Below are positions 1 to 7,187 of a stretch of DNA of 13,372 bases, piece after piece. This DNA comes from an uncultured Bacteroidota bacterium (GTDB lineage: Bacteria > Bacteroidota > Bacteroidia > Chitinophagales > Chitinophagaceae). The number at the start of each line of letters is the position of its first letter. Position 1 is the stretch's first letter. The stretch covers positions 1-13,372 of the forward strand of contig CAILMA010000469.1 of assembly GCA_903835145.1 (NCBI GenBank), written 5' to 3'. The position numbers were made by a program, and so were the translations under genes. The notes beneath the pieces are model-generated. The model did not search any database. It had not been told where the DNA came from and saw nothing but the letters and a program-made list of their open reading frames with translations.

Positions 1-53
1 CAAAACCGCTGCTTGACCTTACCTCAACAGTTGCGACCCTTATGATAAAGTAG
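1..53 (+). CDS. nuoM: C-terminal end of probable NADH-quinone oxidoreductase subunit M (partial)
   Basis: The frame entering from the left edge (full codons from base 3) reads KPLLDLTSTVATLMIK and stops at TAG 51-53. The KP-(L/I)-L-D-L type ending is what I know from Bacteroidota NuoM C-termini, and the next gene 49 bp downstream on the same strand is nuoN, the usual neighbour of nuoM at the end of nuo operons. NuoM is one of the antiporter-like, proton-pumping membrane subunits of respiratory complex I. Only 16 residues are visible, so the identification rests mostly on gene order. Confidence 0.7.
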   Translation, partial: KPLLDLTSTVATLMIK

Positions 54-102
54 GTAATTGACGTTTAACAACTCATAAATTTTTGTATTTAGATAATTCA
101 AT

Positions 103-1488
103 ATGAAGGCAATTATTGCTACTACGGTTTTTGGTGTTATCATGATGTTCATCGGGTTAATGGTGGATAATAAGAAAACTGTAACAGCGCTTGCAGGCTT
201 ACTGTTTGTGGCGTTGCTTGGCGTTAATATTTATGAACTGTGCTATGCCCCGGTTGATGGGCCGGTTGTATTGTTCAACAACATGCTGCGCATAGATAAA
301 CTTGCTCTGTGGTTTAACATGCTTATGACGGGCTGCACAGTACTTTATATAATGCTCATAGGCAAGGAAGTAAGAAAAGTGGGTTCCCACGTGGCAGAGT
401 ATTTTGCGTTAATGTTTTTTATACTGTGTGGTATTTACCTGCTTTCAACCTATAATACTTTGCTCATGCTGTTCATAGGCATAGAGATCATGTCCATACC
501 GCAGTATATACTTGCCGGCAGCGATAAGAAGAACCTTAAAAGCAGTGAAGCTTCCCTGAAGTATTTTTTAATGGGTTCGTTCTCTACCGGTATGTTGTTG
601 ATGGGTATTACCCTGCTCTATGGCGCTGCACGCTCCTTCAATGTAATGGAGATTGCCGGCATACTTAACAGCGACAATCTTAATCCTTTGGCACTTGCCG
701 GTATCATGTTCATCATGGTAGCGCTGGGCTTCAAAGTTTCAGCCGCTCCTATGCATACCTGGACACCAGATGTGTATGATGGTACGCCAACACCATTTAC
801 TGCCTACATGGCAACTGTGGTGAAAGCAGGTGCGTTTTTTGCCTTCATTAAATTGTTCCATGGCGCCCTCGGTAACCTGAGTGTACACTGGAGCATGGTA
901 CTCGCTATTGTTACTGCTGCTACCTTGCTCATAGGCAACGTAACTGCTGTATTCCAGCAGAGTGTGAAAAGGATGCTGGCTTACTCTTCTATTGCGCAGG
1001 CAGGCTTTATGTTGTTTGCAGTGCTTTCTGTGAACGGCATGGCGTGGCAGGCGATCACTATTTATGCAGTTGCTTACAGTGTAGCCACTATTGGCGCATT
1101 CGCAGTGCTGGTAAAGCTGAAAGACTATACCTACGATGGTTTTAATGGATTGGCTAAAAAGAATCCTCTTCTGGCTTTTGCTGCCACAATATTCCTGTTT
1201 TCACTGGCGGGCATCCCGCTTACCGGTGGTTTCATGGCAAAATATTATGTACTTACTGCTGTGGTGCAACAGGGCAACTTGCTGTGGCTGGTTATTTTTG
1301 CCCTGCTTATGGCTGCAATCAGTGTTTACTATTACTTCCGTGTAATAATAGCCATGTACTTTAAAGAGGGCGATCCTGAGCTTACCTCTGAAGTAACACC
1401 AGCTGATAAGGTATTGTTGTTTGCTACCTGCCTGCTCGTGATATTACTTGGCGTAATGCCACAGTTGTTTACTGGCAACTGGATGTAA
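103..1488 (+). CDS. nuoN: NADH-quinone oxidoreductase subunit N
   Basis: Antiporter-like membrane subunit of respiratory complex I, in the cytoplasmic membrane; it couples NADH:quinone electron transfer to proton pumping. The 461-residue protein is almost all hydrophobic helices (about 14), the normal size for the family. The charged residues of the proton path are present: Glu128 in GIEIMSIPQ, Lys211 in ALGFKVSAAPMHTWTPD, Lys241 in TVVKAG and Lys380 in GGFMAKYYVL. SVKRMLAYSSIAQAG (287-301) and FSLAGIPLTGG (366-376) are also family signatures. The ATG at 103 has no clear Shine-Dalgarno, as is usual in Bacteroidota. It follows the probable nuoM end by 49 bp and is the last nuo gene here, because the next gene is on the other strand. 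No strong terminator follows on the plus strand. Identification is firm. Confidence 0.97.
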   Translation: MKAIIATTVFGVIMMFIGLMVDNKKTVTALAGLLFVALLGVNIYELCYAPVDGPVVLFNNMLRIDKLALWFNMLMTGCTVLYIMLIGKEVRKVGSHVAEYFALMFFILCGIYLLSTYNTLLMLFIGIEIMSIPQYILAGSDKKNLKSSEASLKYFLMGSFSTGMLLMGITLLYGAARSFNVMEIAGILNSDNLNPLALAGIMFIMVALGFKVSAAPMHTWTPDVYDGTPTPFTAYMATVVKAGAFFAFIKLFHGALGNLSVHWSMVLAIVTAATLLIGNVTAVFQQSVKRMLAYSSIAQAGFMLFAVLSVNGMAWQAITIYAVAYSVATIGAFAVLVKLKDYTYDGFNGLAKKNPLLAFAATIFLFSLAGIPLTGGFMAKYYVLTAVVQQGNLLWLVIFALLMAAISVYYYFRVIIAMYFKEGDPELTSEVTPADKVLLFATCLLVILLGVMPQLFTGNWM

Positions 1489-1575
1489 TATTCCCATGGT
1501 TACCCTATGCAGGTTTGTTTGGTGTGACCGCAATTTCAATTTAGTTAGGTTTTTTCAGTTCAGGGGCCTTTTGTT

Positions 1576-1657
1576 CAACACCTTCGGCGTTGGTGTTGGA
1601 GTTGACCCTGCCACCGGTTTCACCGGCGGCTACTCATATTGAAGCCTTTCAGGCTTC
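1576..1657 (-). repeat. Cassette of three GAA-loop hairpins (REP-like dispersed element candidate)
   Basis: Read on the minus strand: hairpin A (1657-1641) has arms GAAGCCT and AGGCTTC; hairpin B (1630-1610) has arms GCCGCCGGT and ACCGGTGGC; hairpin C (1592-1576) has arms CAACGCC and GGTGTTG. All three close on a GAA triloop. Linkers are 10 nt (AATATGAGTA) and 17 nt. On the minus strand B and C are fully paired if one G-U wobble is allowed in each. On the plus strand those positions are A-C mismatches, so the minus strand looks like the structured strand. From memory, similar hairpins joined by AATATGAATA-like linkers occur in many Bacteroidota genomes. That memory is unverified, as is any link to REP-associated tyrosine transposases; no transposase is in the window. 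Confidence 0.75.
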
Positions 1658-1812
1658 CCTGTTTGCTCGCCTTCTCCAGTTTGATTTGTAATTGGAGCAA
1701 ATGCAGCTATTAAAAGTATTTTTGATGCTGTAGCGACATAACTGAATTCAAAGCGAGACCTCAAGCCAAGAAAACGCGCTACTAAACCGCTCCCTTTTCA
1801 TGGGTAGGTTTC

Positions 1813-1840
1813 AAAAAAATGGTGGCCCGCAGAGGCCACC
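1813..1840 (-). terminator. Rho-independent terminator of the minus-strand operon
   Basis: On the minus strand a perfect 7-bp stem GGTGGCC/GGCCACC (1840-1834 with 1827-1821) with a 6-nt loop is followed by A and seven T residues (1819-1813). It begins 43 nt after the stop of the EEP-fold gene, which marks the end of the four-gene operon. Confidence 0.88.
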
Positions 1841-1882
1841 GATAATGAGCAGGGTTTAAAGGCAATCAACACATACAAATTC

Positions 1883-3286
1883 TTATTTCTTTGTGATTTT
1901 AGTTTCTGATATCACGTTGTGCTTACCTGATATTTTTACGGTATAGCTGCCGGGTTCCAGCGTTATTGATAGCTGTAGGTCAGTAGCTTTAAGCTTTGCT
2001 ATTTCTTTTTTCAGTTTTTCCTTTCCACTGGCATCAGCGCAAATAATTGTTACCTGCTGCCCAAGGAGGGCCTCAGGGAACACTATATTGATTTTGGCAT
2101 TGTCGCTGCCTTGCCTTTCTGTCAGTTCCACTTTCACTTGTTCCTTTGCCAGCACTGCAACACCGGCGATTTCGGTGTTTTTTGGGTGGGTGCCTGCGCC
2201 TGTTTTTACTTCTAAATCCAGCAGCACCGGGTATTTGTTAGAGAATTGATACAGTGCCTCTATTACGTCAGTGGGAGCCGAGGTATTGGGGTGTACGTTG
2301 CTGTTGTTTATAGAAACTTTAAAACGCTGGCCATCATTGCCCAATGTGCGGTAAGAATGTGGTATGTACCTCATATTGCAGGTATTGTTCACAATCCATG
2401 ATGAGAGGAAGATATGATCGTACCAGTCTTTACCGCCACCGCCGGAGCCACATGCATTGGGTACGCTCTCAGATTCGCGGGTTGAGGTAGTGAAATAGGC
2501 GGCATACTTGCTGTCGTGTCCCCAGTCTGCCGGATAACTTAGTACTTTATCTGCGCTAAAAGGCGGGTCGTAGAGCCTGAAATTTTCGTCGCTTGTTTGT
2601 GTGAGCTCCTGATAAAACGGCTCTTCTGAGCTGCGCACGTTAAAGTCGCCCATGTTTATGTAATTGGGTAGCGAAGTGAAATGTTCTTTCACGTGTTTCA
2701 TTTCTTCACCTATTTGTATTGCTCGCACCGCTTCGTTTTCCTTACCCGACTTATCATGGTTCAGCGTTACGTACAAAAAAGTGGTGTCGTGTGTTTGGCT
2801 GAGATTGGGGTCTTTGTAGTAAAGCTTGTAGGTATTGAAATCAGTGATATTGACGTAGGACGATACCATTGTTACAAATCCGAGTTTGTTCTTATCATAG
2901 AACAGGATGGCCTGGTTATTGCCATGGGCAGCATTTGTGAACGGGCAATAGGCGTACTTGCCGGGAATTGCAGCATTGAGTGCATACTGCACAATAGAGT
3001 CAGCAAAACCAACTGGTGCAGTACCTGCCTTGTCATCGGCGCTCTGTGGTATAGATGCCATTTTTACCATCCCGAACAAGTCGGGTCTGGCATAGGCGGT
3101 AATGGTCTTGAGGTATTCGTGGTACTTGTAATTCGGCCCCTGACAGCCGTTGCCATAGTAAAGGACGTTGTAGGTCATTACCCGCAGTGTGTCAGTTCCG
3201 GCCTGCACGGCAAGTGATGAGGCAAGCCCGGAAACGACCAGTAAAGCCCGTAACAATTTCCCTCTTTTTGTTCTATTAAAGTTCAT
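1883..3286 (-). CDS. Secreted endonuclease/exonuclease/phosphatase-fold protein with T9SS tail; catalytic residues altered
   Basis: 467 residues: signal peptide (about 1-29, ending AVQA), EEP/DNase I-like domain (about 33-362), and a C-terminal beta domain (about 375-467) ending LEPGSYTVKISGK...KITKK, which resembles a T9SS type A sorting domain, so the protein should reach the cell surface or medium. EEP landmarks kept: MTYN (Asn40), His177 in LNHDKSG, GDFN (Asp214, Asn216) and DWYDHIFLS (Asp290). Altered: the metal-binding Glu of the usual PD-(I/L)-x-G-L-Q-E motif is Lys75 (PDLFGMVKM), and the terminal Ser-Asp-His before P-V-x-L-D-L is Ser-Asn-Lys (N350, K351). Loss of these would be expected to abolish phosphodiesterase activity, so a binding or structural role is possible. 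It is the last gene of the minus-strand operon, 124 bp after the lipoprotein gene with a hairpin in between. Family firm, activity doubtful. Confidence 0.85.
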   Translation of the reverse strand: MNFNRTKRGKLLRALLVVSGLASSLAVQAGTDTLRVMTYNVLYYGNGCQGPNYKYHEYLKTITAYARPDLFGMVKMASIPQSADDKAGTAPVGFADSIVQYALNAAIPGKYAYCPFTNAAHGNNQAILFYDKNKLGFVTMVSSYVNITDFNTYKLYYKDPNLSQTHDTTFLYVTLNHDKSGKENEAVRAIQIGEEMKHVKEHFTSLPNYINMGDFNVRSSEEPFYQELTQTSDENFRLYDPPFSADKVLSYPADWGHDSKYAAYFTTSTRESESVPNACGSGGGGKDWYDHIFLSSWIVNNTCNMRYIPHSYRTLGNDGQRFKVSINNSNVHPNTSAPTDVIEALYQFSNKYPVLLDLEVKTGAGTHPKNTEIAGVAVLAKEQVKVELTERQGSDNAKINIVFPEALLGQQVTIICADASGKEKLKKEIAKLKATDLQLSITLEPGSYTVKISGKHNVISETKITKK

Positions 3287-3356
3287 TACTTCTATTTTAG
3301 TTGTGGCATTCTAAGCTGTATCCTTATGTATTCACTCCCTCTTTTTCACTAAATAA

Positions 3357-3376
3357 AGCGCCCCTTGCGGAGCGCT
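3357..3376 (-). terminator. Hairpin terminator or attenuator between lipoprotein and EEP genes
   Basis: On the minus strand, arms AGCGCTCC and GGGGCGCT (one U-G wobble) close on a GCAA tetraloop of the stable GNRA type and are followed by TTATTTAG, a modest U-rich tail. It starts 34 nt after the lipoprotein stop and ends about 70 nt before the EEP start. I see no TAnnTTTG box between it and the EEP gene, so it may be a leaky intra-operon terminator or an mRNA-stabilising 3' hairpin rather than a full stop. Confidence 0.6.
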
Positions 3377-3410
3377 CTATGTTTATAAATGTAGTGATAG
3401 TGCTGTTTGC

Positions 3411-4022
3411 TTATTTAGGATATGCATCAATAGTGATATTGTCAAATCTGTCGTTGCCTGATGTACCGGTGTTGCCACTTGTAGGTACCAGTTTGATGGC
3501 GAAGTTAGCATTATCGTCAGCGCCGGCAATAGAAGAGAAGTCGCAGGAAACCAAAGACCAGGTTGTGCTGAAAATAACGGTACTGGTTGGTGCAGTAAAG
3601 TAGTTAGTACCATCGGTGGTGTACATAACATTGTTTGCTGATGGACCACTGCTTGACTTTTCAATCGCCATTGTGAGCACTGGCTGCTTGTAGCCGGTAG
3701 TTGGAACGTGAATGGTCATGGAAGTATAAGGGTTTCTCACGCGCACCGCACCACCTGAGTCTGCTCCGTTGCGTGCGTTTAGTAGTGTGCCCGGGTGCAC
3801 CGTGTCTATATAGCCGGCAACGTAATCAAATACTCCACCGCCAACAGTTGAGTCGGCATGGCGCATAGCTGCAGTATCGCTGGTTTTGTTAAACGACCAG
3901 TAATGGATTAGGGAACGGCTGCCTATGTTGGTTGGGCCCGATGAACCTGTTGATACCCTGTCTTTAACGCAAGAACCAAGAGCAAGGGTAACAAGTAATA
4001 TGTATATATAACTGATTTTCAT
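3411..4022 (-). CDS. Small secreted lipoprotein with a jelly-roll-like beta domain
   Basis: 203 residues from the ATG at 4022, chosen because it gives a clean lipoprotein signal: MKISYIYILLVTLALGSC with lipobox L-G-S-C and Cys18 as the lipidated residue. An in-frame ATG 15 codons upstream (4067) would bury the signal. The mature protein is rich in Ser, Thr, Gly and Asn, begins the folded part with LIHYWSFN, and ends NDRFDNITIDAYPK. In my knowledge that style is common in Bacteroidota surface lipoproteins with carbohydrate-binding-like or 'choice-of-anchor' beta sandwiches. No catalytic motif is recognisable. It is the third gene of the operon, 34 nt after the porin-like gene. A role as a surface-exposed partner of the porin or EEP protein is inferred only from position. 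Confidence 0.8.
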   Translation of the reverse strand: MKISYIYILLVTLALGSCVKDRVSTGSSGPTNIGSRSLIHYWSFNKTSDTAAMRHADSTVGGGVFDYVAGYIDTVHPGTLLNARNGADSGGAVRVRNPYTSMTIHVPTTGYKQPVLTMAIEKSSSGPSANNVMYTTDGTNYFTAPTSTVIFSTTWSLVSCDFSSIAGADDNANFAIKLVPTSGNTGTSGNDRFDNITIDAYPK

Positions 4023-4056
4023 TTTATTTAGATTTTTTGTTGGTACTGTAAAAGGT

Positions 4057-5283
4057 TTAGAATACAATTTGGTAACCAGCTCTTATTTGTGCTGTATATT
4101 TCAGTGGGTCAGATACTACGTCTTCCACCATTGGGCGGTAGTACTCTATTTTAAACACAGAGTTGAAGCCACTTAATTTATAGGCATAGCCGAGGTACAA
4201 CCATTCTTCGTGTCCGGGAGCCAGATCGTTAGGGTTAAGGGTTTCATACATTATCGTAACGCAGGAGTGTAATTTTTCCAGGTTGTAGTTGAGACTTGTA
4301 GTAAAGCCACCGGCATTTACCTTGTTTTTGTTTACGGAGGTCGCTGTTCCTTCATAAAGCGGGTCGGCTGTGCTGGTAGGTTGTATGTTCACCATATCTG
4401 TTTCAAAAAGGAAGGAAAGGCCTCTGTACTTGATGATGAAATCACCACCATAAACGGAGCGCTTACCATCTACTATGCGCAGGCCAAAAGCACCGGGAGC
4501 ATCTGGCACATCTGTGGCAACAGAGTGGCCAGCTGGCTGGGTTTTATCCATGTAGCGCGCATTAAGGGCAACTCTGAAATTCACAACTGGTGAATTTTCT
4601 TCGTCAATTGATGCATACTTCATTTTGCCCGGGTAGCTGTATTCAGCGCGACCAATGAATTCTGGTTTGCCGCTGGCATCACCACCGTATTCAAAACAGT
4701 TTTCGCCAAGTCCGCTGTACATACCACCATAAAGGTGCAGGCGATTGTTCATTAGGTTGGTATTCAGTGTAAGACCAATATCTCGGCGGGAGAAGTAATC
4801 GCCGCCGTAAAGGTTAGCATGGCTCCACATGGGTGATGCCCATTTTTCTGTGAGTGAGCCCTGAGAGAAAGGCACTTTGTCGAATCCCAATTTGATATGC
4901 ACCAGGAAGCCTACATATTGCAGGTAGGCGGCTTTTATGCCAGAGTTAGCTGGGTTGGAGGTATTTTGCGTTGCTGCCGCAGTAACCAAATCTATTGGGC
5001 TAAGGTGGAATTCGTAGATAAACTTGTTGGCTGTCTTGCCGAGGAGGTCAATGTCCATGTCGCCTACATTAAAGCCGTTGTGACTGAGGTTTACATTGCC
5101 TTGTTTCATAACACGGTCTTCGTAGTAAAATGAAGTACGCCCGCCAATCTGCAGGGTGTTCTGGTCAGAGCTTAGGGTAAAGGTGCTTGCTGCTGCGTTG
5201 TTCTGGAATTCAGAGAACTGTGCTCTTGCTACAATAACAGAACCAGCTGCCAGCAATGAAAAAAGTAATAATTTTTTCTGCAT
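4057..5283 (-). CDS. Outer-membrane porin, phosphate-selective porin O/P-like
   Basis: 408 residues with a signal peptide (1-21, cleavage after ARA), then alternating beta-strand sequence ending in an aromatic residue (GYQIVF), the usual C-terminal signal for outer-membrane barrel insertion. The segments LQIGGRTSFYYED (44-56), IKAAYLQY (116-123), KLGFDKVPFSQGSL (131-144) and SRRDIGLTL (165-173) follow the order seen in the OprO/OprP-like family (Porin_O_P): an early GGR strand, then a 'G-x-x-K-x-P-F-S' stretch, then a 'RR-x-I-G' turn. It would form a passive outer-membrane channel; the family includes anion/phosphate-selective members, but substrate cannot be read from sequence. Its start lies one base after the stop of the upstream beta-propeller gene, so the two are almost certainly co-transcribed and translationally coupled. 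Confidence 0.82.
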   Translation of the reverse strand: MQKKLLLFSLLAAGSVIVARAQFSEFQNNAAASTFTLSSDQNTLQIGGRTSFYYEDRVMKQGNVNLSHNGFNVGDMDIDLLGKTANKFIYEFHLSPIDLVTAAATQNTSNPANSGIKAAYLQYVGFLVHIKLGFDKVPFSQGSLTEKWASPMWSHANLYGGDYFSRRDIGLTLNTNLMNNRLHLYGGMYSGLGENCFEYGGDASGKPEFIGRAEYSYPGKMKYASIDEENSPVVNFRVALNARYMDKTQPAGHSVATDVPDAPGAFGLRIVDGKRSVYGGDFIIKYRGLSFLFETDMVNIQPTSTADPLYEGTATSVNKNKVNAGGFTTSLNYNLEKLHSCVTIMYETLNPNDLAPGHEEWLYLGYAYKLSGFNSVFKIEYYRPMVEDVVSDPLKYTAQIRAGYQIVF

Positions 5284-5284
5284 G

Positions 5285-6037
5285 TTATTTGATTATTGGT
5301 AGGTTGTTAAAAAAGTAAAGTCGTTGTAAGTCATCAGAAGTTATGAGTATATTTTCATGAGCATCAAACGCCAGTCCTTCAGGGTTTAAAACATTGATGT
5401 TGTATTTTTCCAGTGCTTCGTAGGTATTGGGGTCACATTTAAAAATGCACTCATCCTTCCCACTCAGCAGGTACACAAAGCCATTGTGCCAGCGTGCCGA
5501 CGAAATATCTCTTGCCAGCCGGAAGGGGTATTTCTTAATTTCTTTAAAATCTTTATCGTACTCCACTACTGCCACCGGCTGTTGCGATACCAGCAGGAAA
5601 CACTTCTTTGTTGCATTGTAGGTGAGCGACTCATAAGCTTTATTGAGCGCTCCCTGCCACGTAACAGAAAAAACATTTACGAGTGACAAATCGCTTTTTC
5701 GGTACTGGTATACTTTTCTTGGTGTTTCGTCGGATACATAAACAAAGCTGTCCAGAATCTCCACCCCTTCGAAATCCATTCCTTCTTCCGGCGCCTTCCT
5801 TATAATATTACCGAGGGTATCGCATTCAAATAATTTTCCGTGGTCGCTTACTATAAAGGTGTGCCCGGTTTCCTTGTCATAAACAATATCAGAGGGCTCA
5901 GGTATCTTCTTAAGCAGCTTAAAATGTTCGAACTTAAACTTGGTGGTGGGTATCTCTTTTTTCTTGAAGCTGACCAGCAAAACTGACAAACTGAGTGCTG
6001 CAAAAATCATACGATAGGTTAGTTTGTTGCTGGTCAT
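5285..6037 (-). CDS. SdiA-regulated-family beta-propeller protein (membrane-anchored or secreted)
   Basis: 250 residues, first gene of the minus-strand operon. An N-terminal hydrophobic segment (about 10-23) followed by KKK could be an uncleaved anchor or signal; the rest faces the periplasm. The blade-like repeats EPSDIVYD...FIVSDHG (47-67), MDFEGVEIL (87-95) with FVYVSDE, YESLTYN (135-141) and NPEGLAFD...ILITSDD (218-236) match the style of the SdiA-regulated family, a six-bladed-propeller relative of phytase-like and NHL-type domains. The family's biochemical activity is not settled: metal-dependent phosphoester or lactone hydrolysis is conceivable, and simple ligand binding equally so. 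The stop is followed after one base by the porin start. Upstream is a Pho-box-like repeat set with a promoter-like -7 box, so this gene probably leads a phosphate-responsive transcript. Confidence 0.8.
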   Translation of the reverse strand: MTSNKLTYRMIFAALSLSVLLVSFKKKEIPTTKFKFEHFKLLKKIPEPSDIVYDKETGHTFIVSDHGKLFECDTLGNIIRKAPEEGMDFEGVEILDSFVYVSDETPRKVYQYRKSDLSLVNVFSVTWQGALNKAYESLTYNATKKCFLLVSQQPVAVVEYDKDFKEIKKYPFRLARDISSARWHNGFVYLLSGKDECIFKCDPNTYEALEKYNINVLNPEGLAFDAHENILITSDDLQRLYFFNNLPIIK

Positions 6038-6083
6038 CGATTAATCAATCCTAATTCGTTGTAATGGATAAAAGGAAAGTACG

Positions 6084-6128
6084 CAAAGGTGCTATGTGAC
6101 TGTTAACAAATCATTAAGTTAGCATTAA
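6084..6128 (-). promoter_or_regulatory. Pho-box-like triple direct repeat with adjacent -7 box
   Basis: On the minus strand three hexamers, TTAATG (6128-6123), TTAATG (6117-6112) and TTAACA (6106-6101), start exactly 11 bp apart. This is the geometry of OmpR-family PhoB/PhoP tandem sites, and the sequence resembles the TT(A/T)ACA repeats of Gram-positive PhoP boxes. After nine more bases comes CACCTTTG (6091-6084), a one-mismatch version of the Bacteroidota TAnnTTTG -7 element. The operator therefore sits where a -33 element would be, as in activated Pho promoters. The operon start codon is about 46 nt further on. Spacing is seen directly; regulation by a phosphate-sensing regulator is inferred. 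Confidence 0.55.
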
Positions 6129-6245
6129 CACAAAAACATTTTTTAACCCTTGTAATCATGCTCTTCGAATGTAGTTATATCGGTTTTAAACAGAAATCTG
6201 CTAACATTGTCTTCTAATTGAGATTACTATAACTAACAGAACAAT

Positions 6246-7169
6246 ATGGAGCGGAAATTTGGATTGGCCATACACGGCGGAGCGGGTACTATCTTAAAGA
6301 GTTTAATGTCCGATGAGTTGCAGGCTCAGTATGAGGAGGGCCTCGAGGCCGCATTAAATACAGGTTATACCATTCTGGAGCAGGGTGGTACTTCGGTTGA
6401 TGCTGTAGAAGCCGCTGTTGCCAGCCTTGAAGATTTTCCGTTGTTCAATGCCGGAAAGGGTGCTGTGTTTAATCATATAGGCGGGCACGAAATGGATGCA
6501 GCAATTATGGATGGCAGTACACTTGCTGCTGGTGCGGTATGCGGGATAAGTGGCGCTAAAAACCCGGTAATCGTAGCCCGTGCAGTGATGGAGCATAGTG
6601 GCCACGTGATGCTGGCTGGCGAGGGTGCCGATGAATTTGCAGTGCAGCAGAAAATGGAAATGAGACCAGACGACTACTTTTTTACCCAGCAGCGATACGA
6701 CCAATGGCAGGATGCGCTGAAAGAGGACAAAGTGCAGCTGGACCATACAGACAAAAAGTTTGGTACAGTGGGTTGCGTGGCGCTCGATAAGGCGGGCAAC
6801 CTTGCTGCCGCCACAAGTACCGGCGGGCTTACCAACAAGAAATTTGGCAGGGTAGGCGATAGCCCTGTAATAGGGGCCGGCACCTATGCAAATAATGATA
6901 CCTGTGCGATATCCTGCACTGGTGTTGGGGAGTTGTTTATACGCTCTGTGGTGGCGCATGACATCTCCTGCCTCACGGAGTACAAGGGAATGTCGCTTGC
7001 AGCTGCCGCCGACCTTGTGGTGATGGGTAAGCTTGTGAAAATAGGTGGTGAGGGTGGCCTGATAGCTATAGACAAAGATGGAACAATAGCCATGCCCTTC
7101 AACAGCGAAGGCATGTACCGCGCCTGCAGGGATAGCAGCGGCCGGAAAGAAGTACTTATATATAAATAG
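6246..7169 (+). CDS. Isoaspartyl peptidase / plant-type L-asparaginase (Ntn-hydrolase)
   Basis: 307 residues, cytoplasmic (no signal peptide). Members are made as a precursor that cuts itself before a Thr. The new N-terminal Thr then hydrolyses beta-aspartyl (isoaspartyl) dipeptides and L-asparagine. The nucleophile is Thr174 in FGTVGCVALD; the Thr192-Gly193-Gly194 stretch (ATSTGGLTNKKFGRVGDSP, with Arg202 and Asp205 for the substrate alpha groups) and CTGVGE (224-229) complete the active site. The N-terminal HGGAG (10-14), the NAGKG motif (68-72) and EMDAAIMDG (82-90) are also typical, and the length is normal. It is transcribed alone, divergent from the porin operon, and ends only 18 bp before the convergent T9SS gene; no terminator is visible there. 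The family is clear; the preferred substrate is not. Confidence 0.95.
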   Translation: MERKFGLAIHGGAGTILKSLMSDELQAQYEEGLEAALNTGYTILEQGGTSVDAVEAAVASLEDFPLFNAGKGAVFNHIGGHEMDAAIMDGSTLAAGAVCGISGAKNPVIVARAVMEHSGHVMLAGEGADEFAVQQKMEMRPDDYFFTQQRYDQWQDALKEDKVQLDHTDKKFGTVGCVALDKAGNLAAATSTGGLTNKKFGRVGDSPVIGAGTYANNDTCAISCTGVGELFIRSVVAHDISCLTEYKGMSLAAAADLVVMGKLVKIGGEGGLIAIDKDGTIAMPFNSEGMYRACRDSSGRKEVLIYK

Positions 7170-7187
7170 CGCAGTGCGGTTTACAGA

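Larger units (their letters stand above)
1489..1882. other. 394-bp non-coding stretch between nuoN and the minus-strand operon
   Basis: No credible gene on either strand. It contains a three-hairpin cassette (1576-1657), a weak CTCCA/TGGAG inverted repeat (1674-1678 with 1693-1697), an imperfect stem AAACC/GGTTT plus CCC/GGG (1784-1811), and the minus-strand terminator at 1813-1840. The cassette lies beyond the terminator as seen from the minus-strand operon, so it is probably an independent repeat element. It may also receive readthrough from nuoN. Confidence 0.7.

Noticed and set aside
2681..3217. 178-codon open frame on the plus strand, antisense to the EEP-fold gene
   Set aside because: The minus-strand frame has a full recognisable fold with signal peptide and sorting domain; the plus frame is rich in Cys/Val/His with no family features, a typical shadow.
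4023..4067. N-terminal extension of the lipoprotein by 15 residues
   Set aside because: It would place polar residues ahead of a good lipoprotein signal and overlap the end of the porin gene; the ATG at 4022 gives a standard lipobox at Cys18.
6354..6959. 201-codon minus-strand open frame inside the asparaginase gene
   Set aside because: The plus strand carries an unmistakable Ntn-hydrolase with its active-site motifs; the antisense product looks random.
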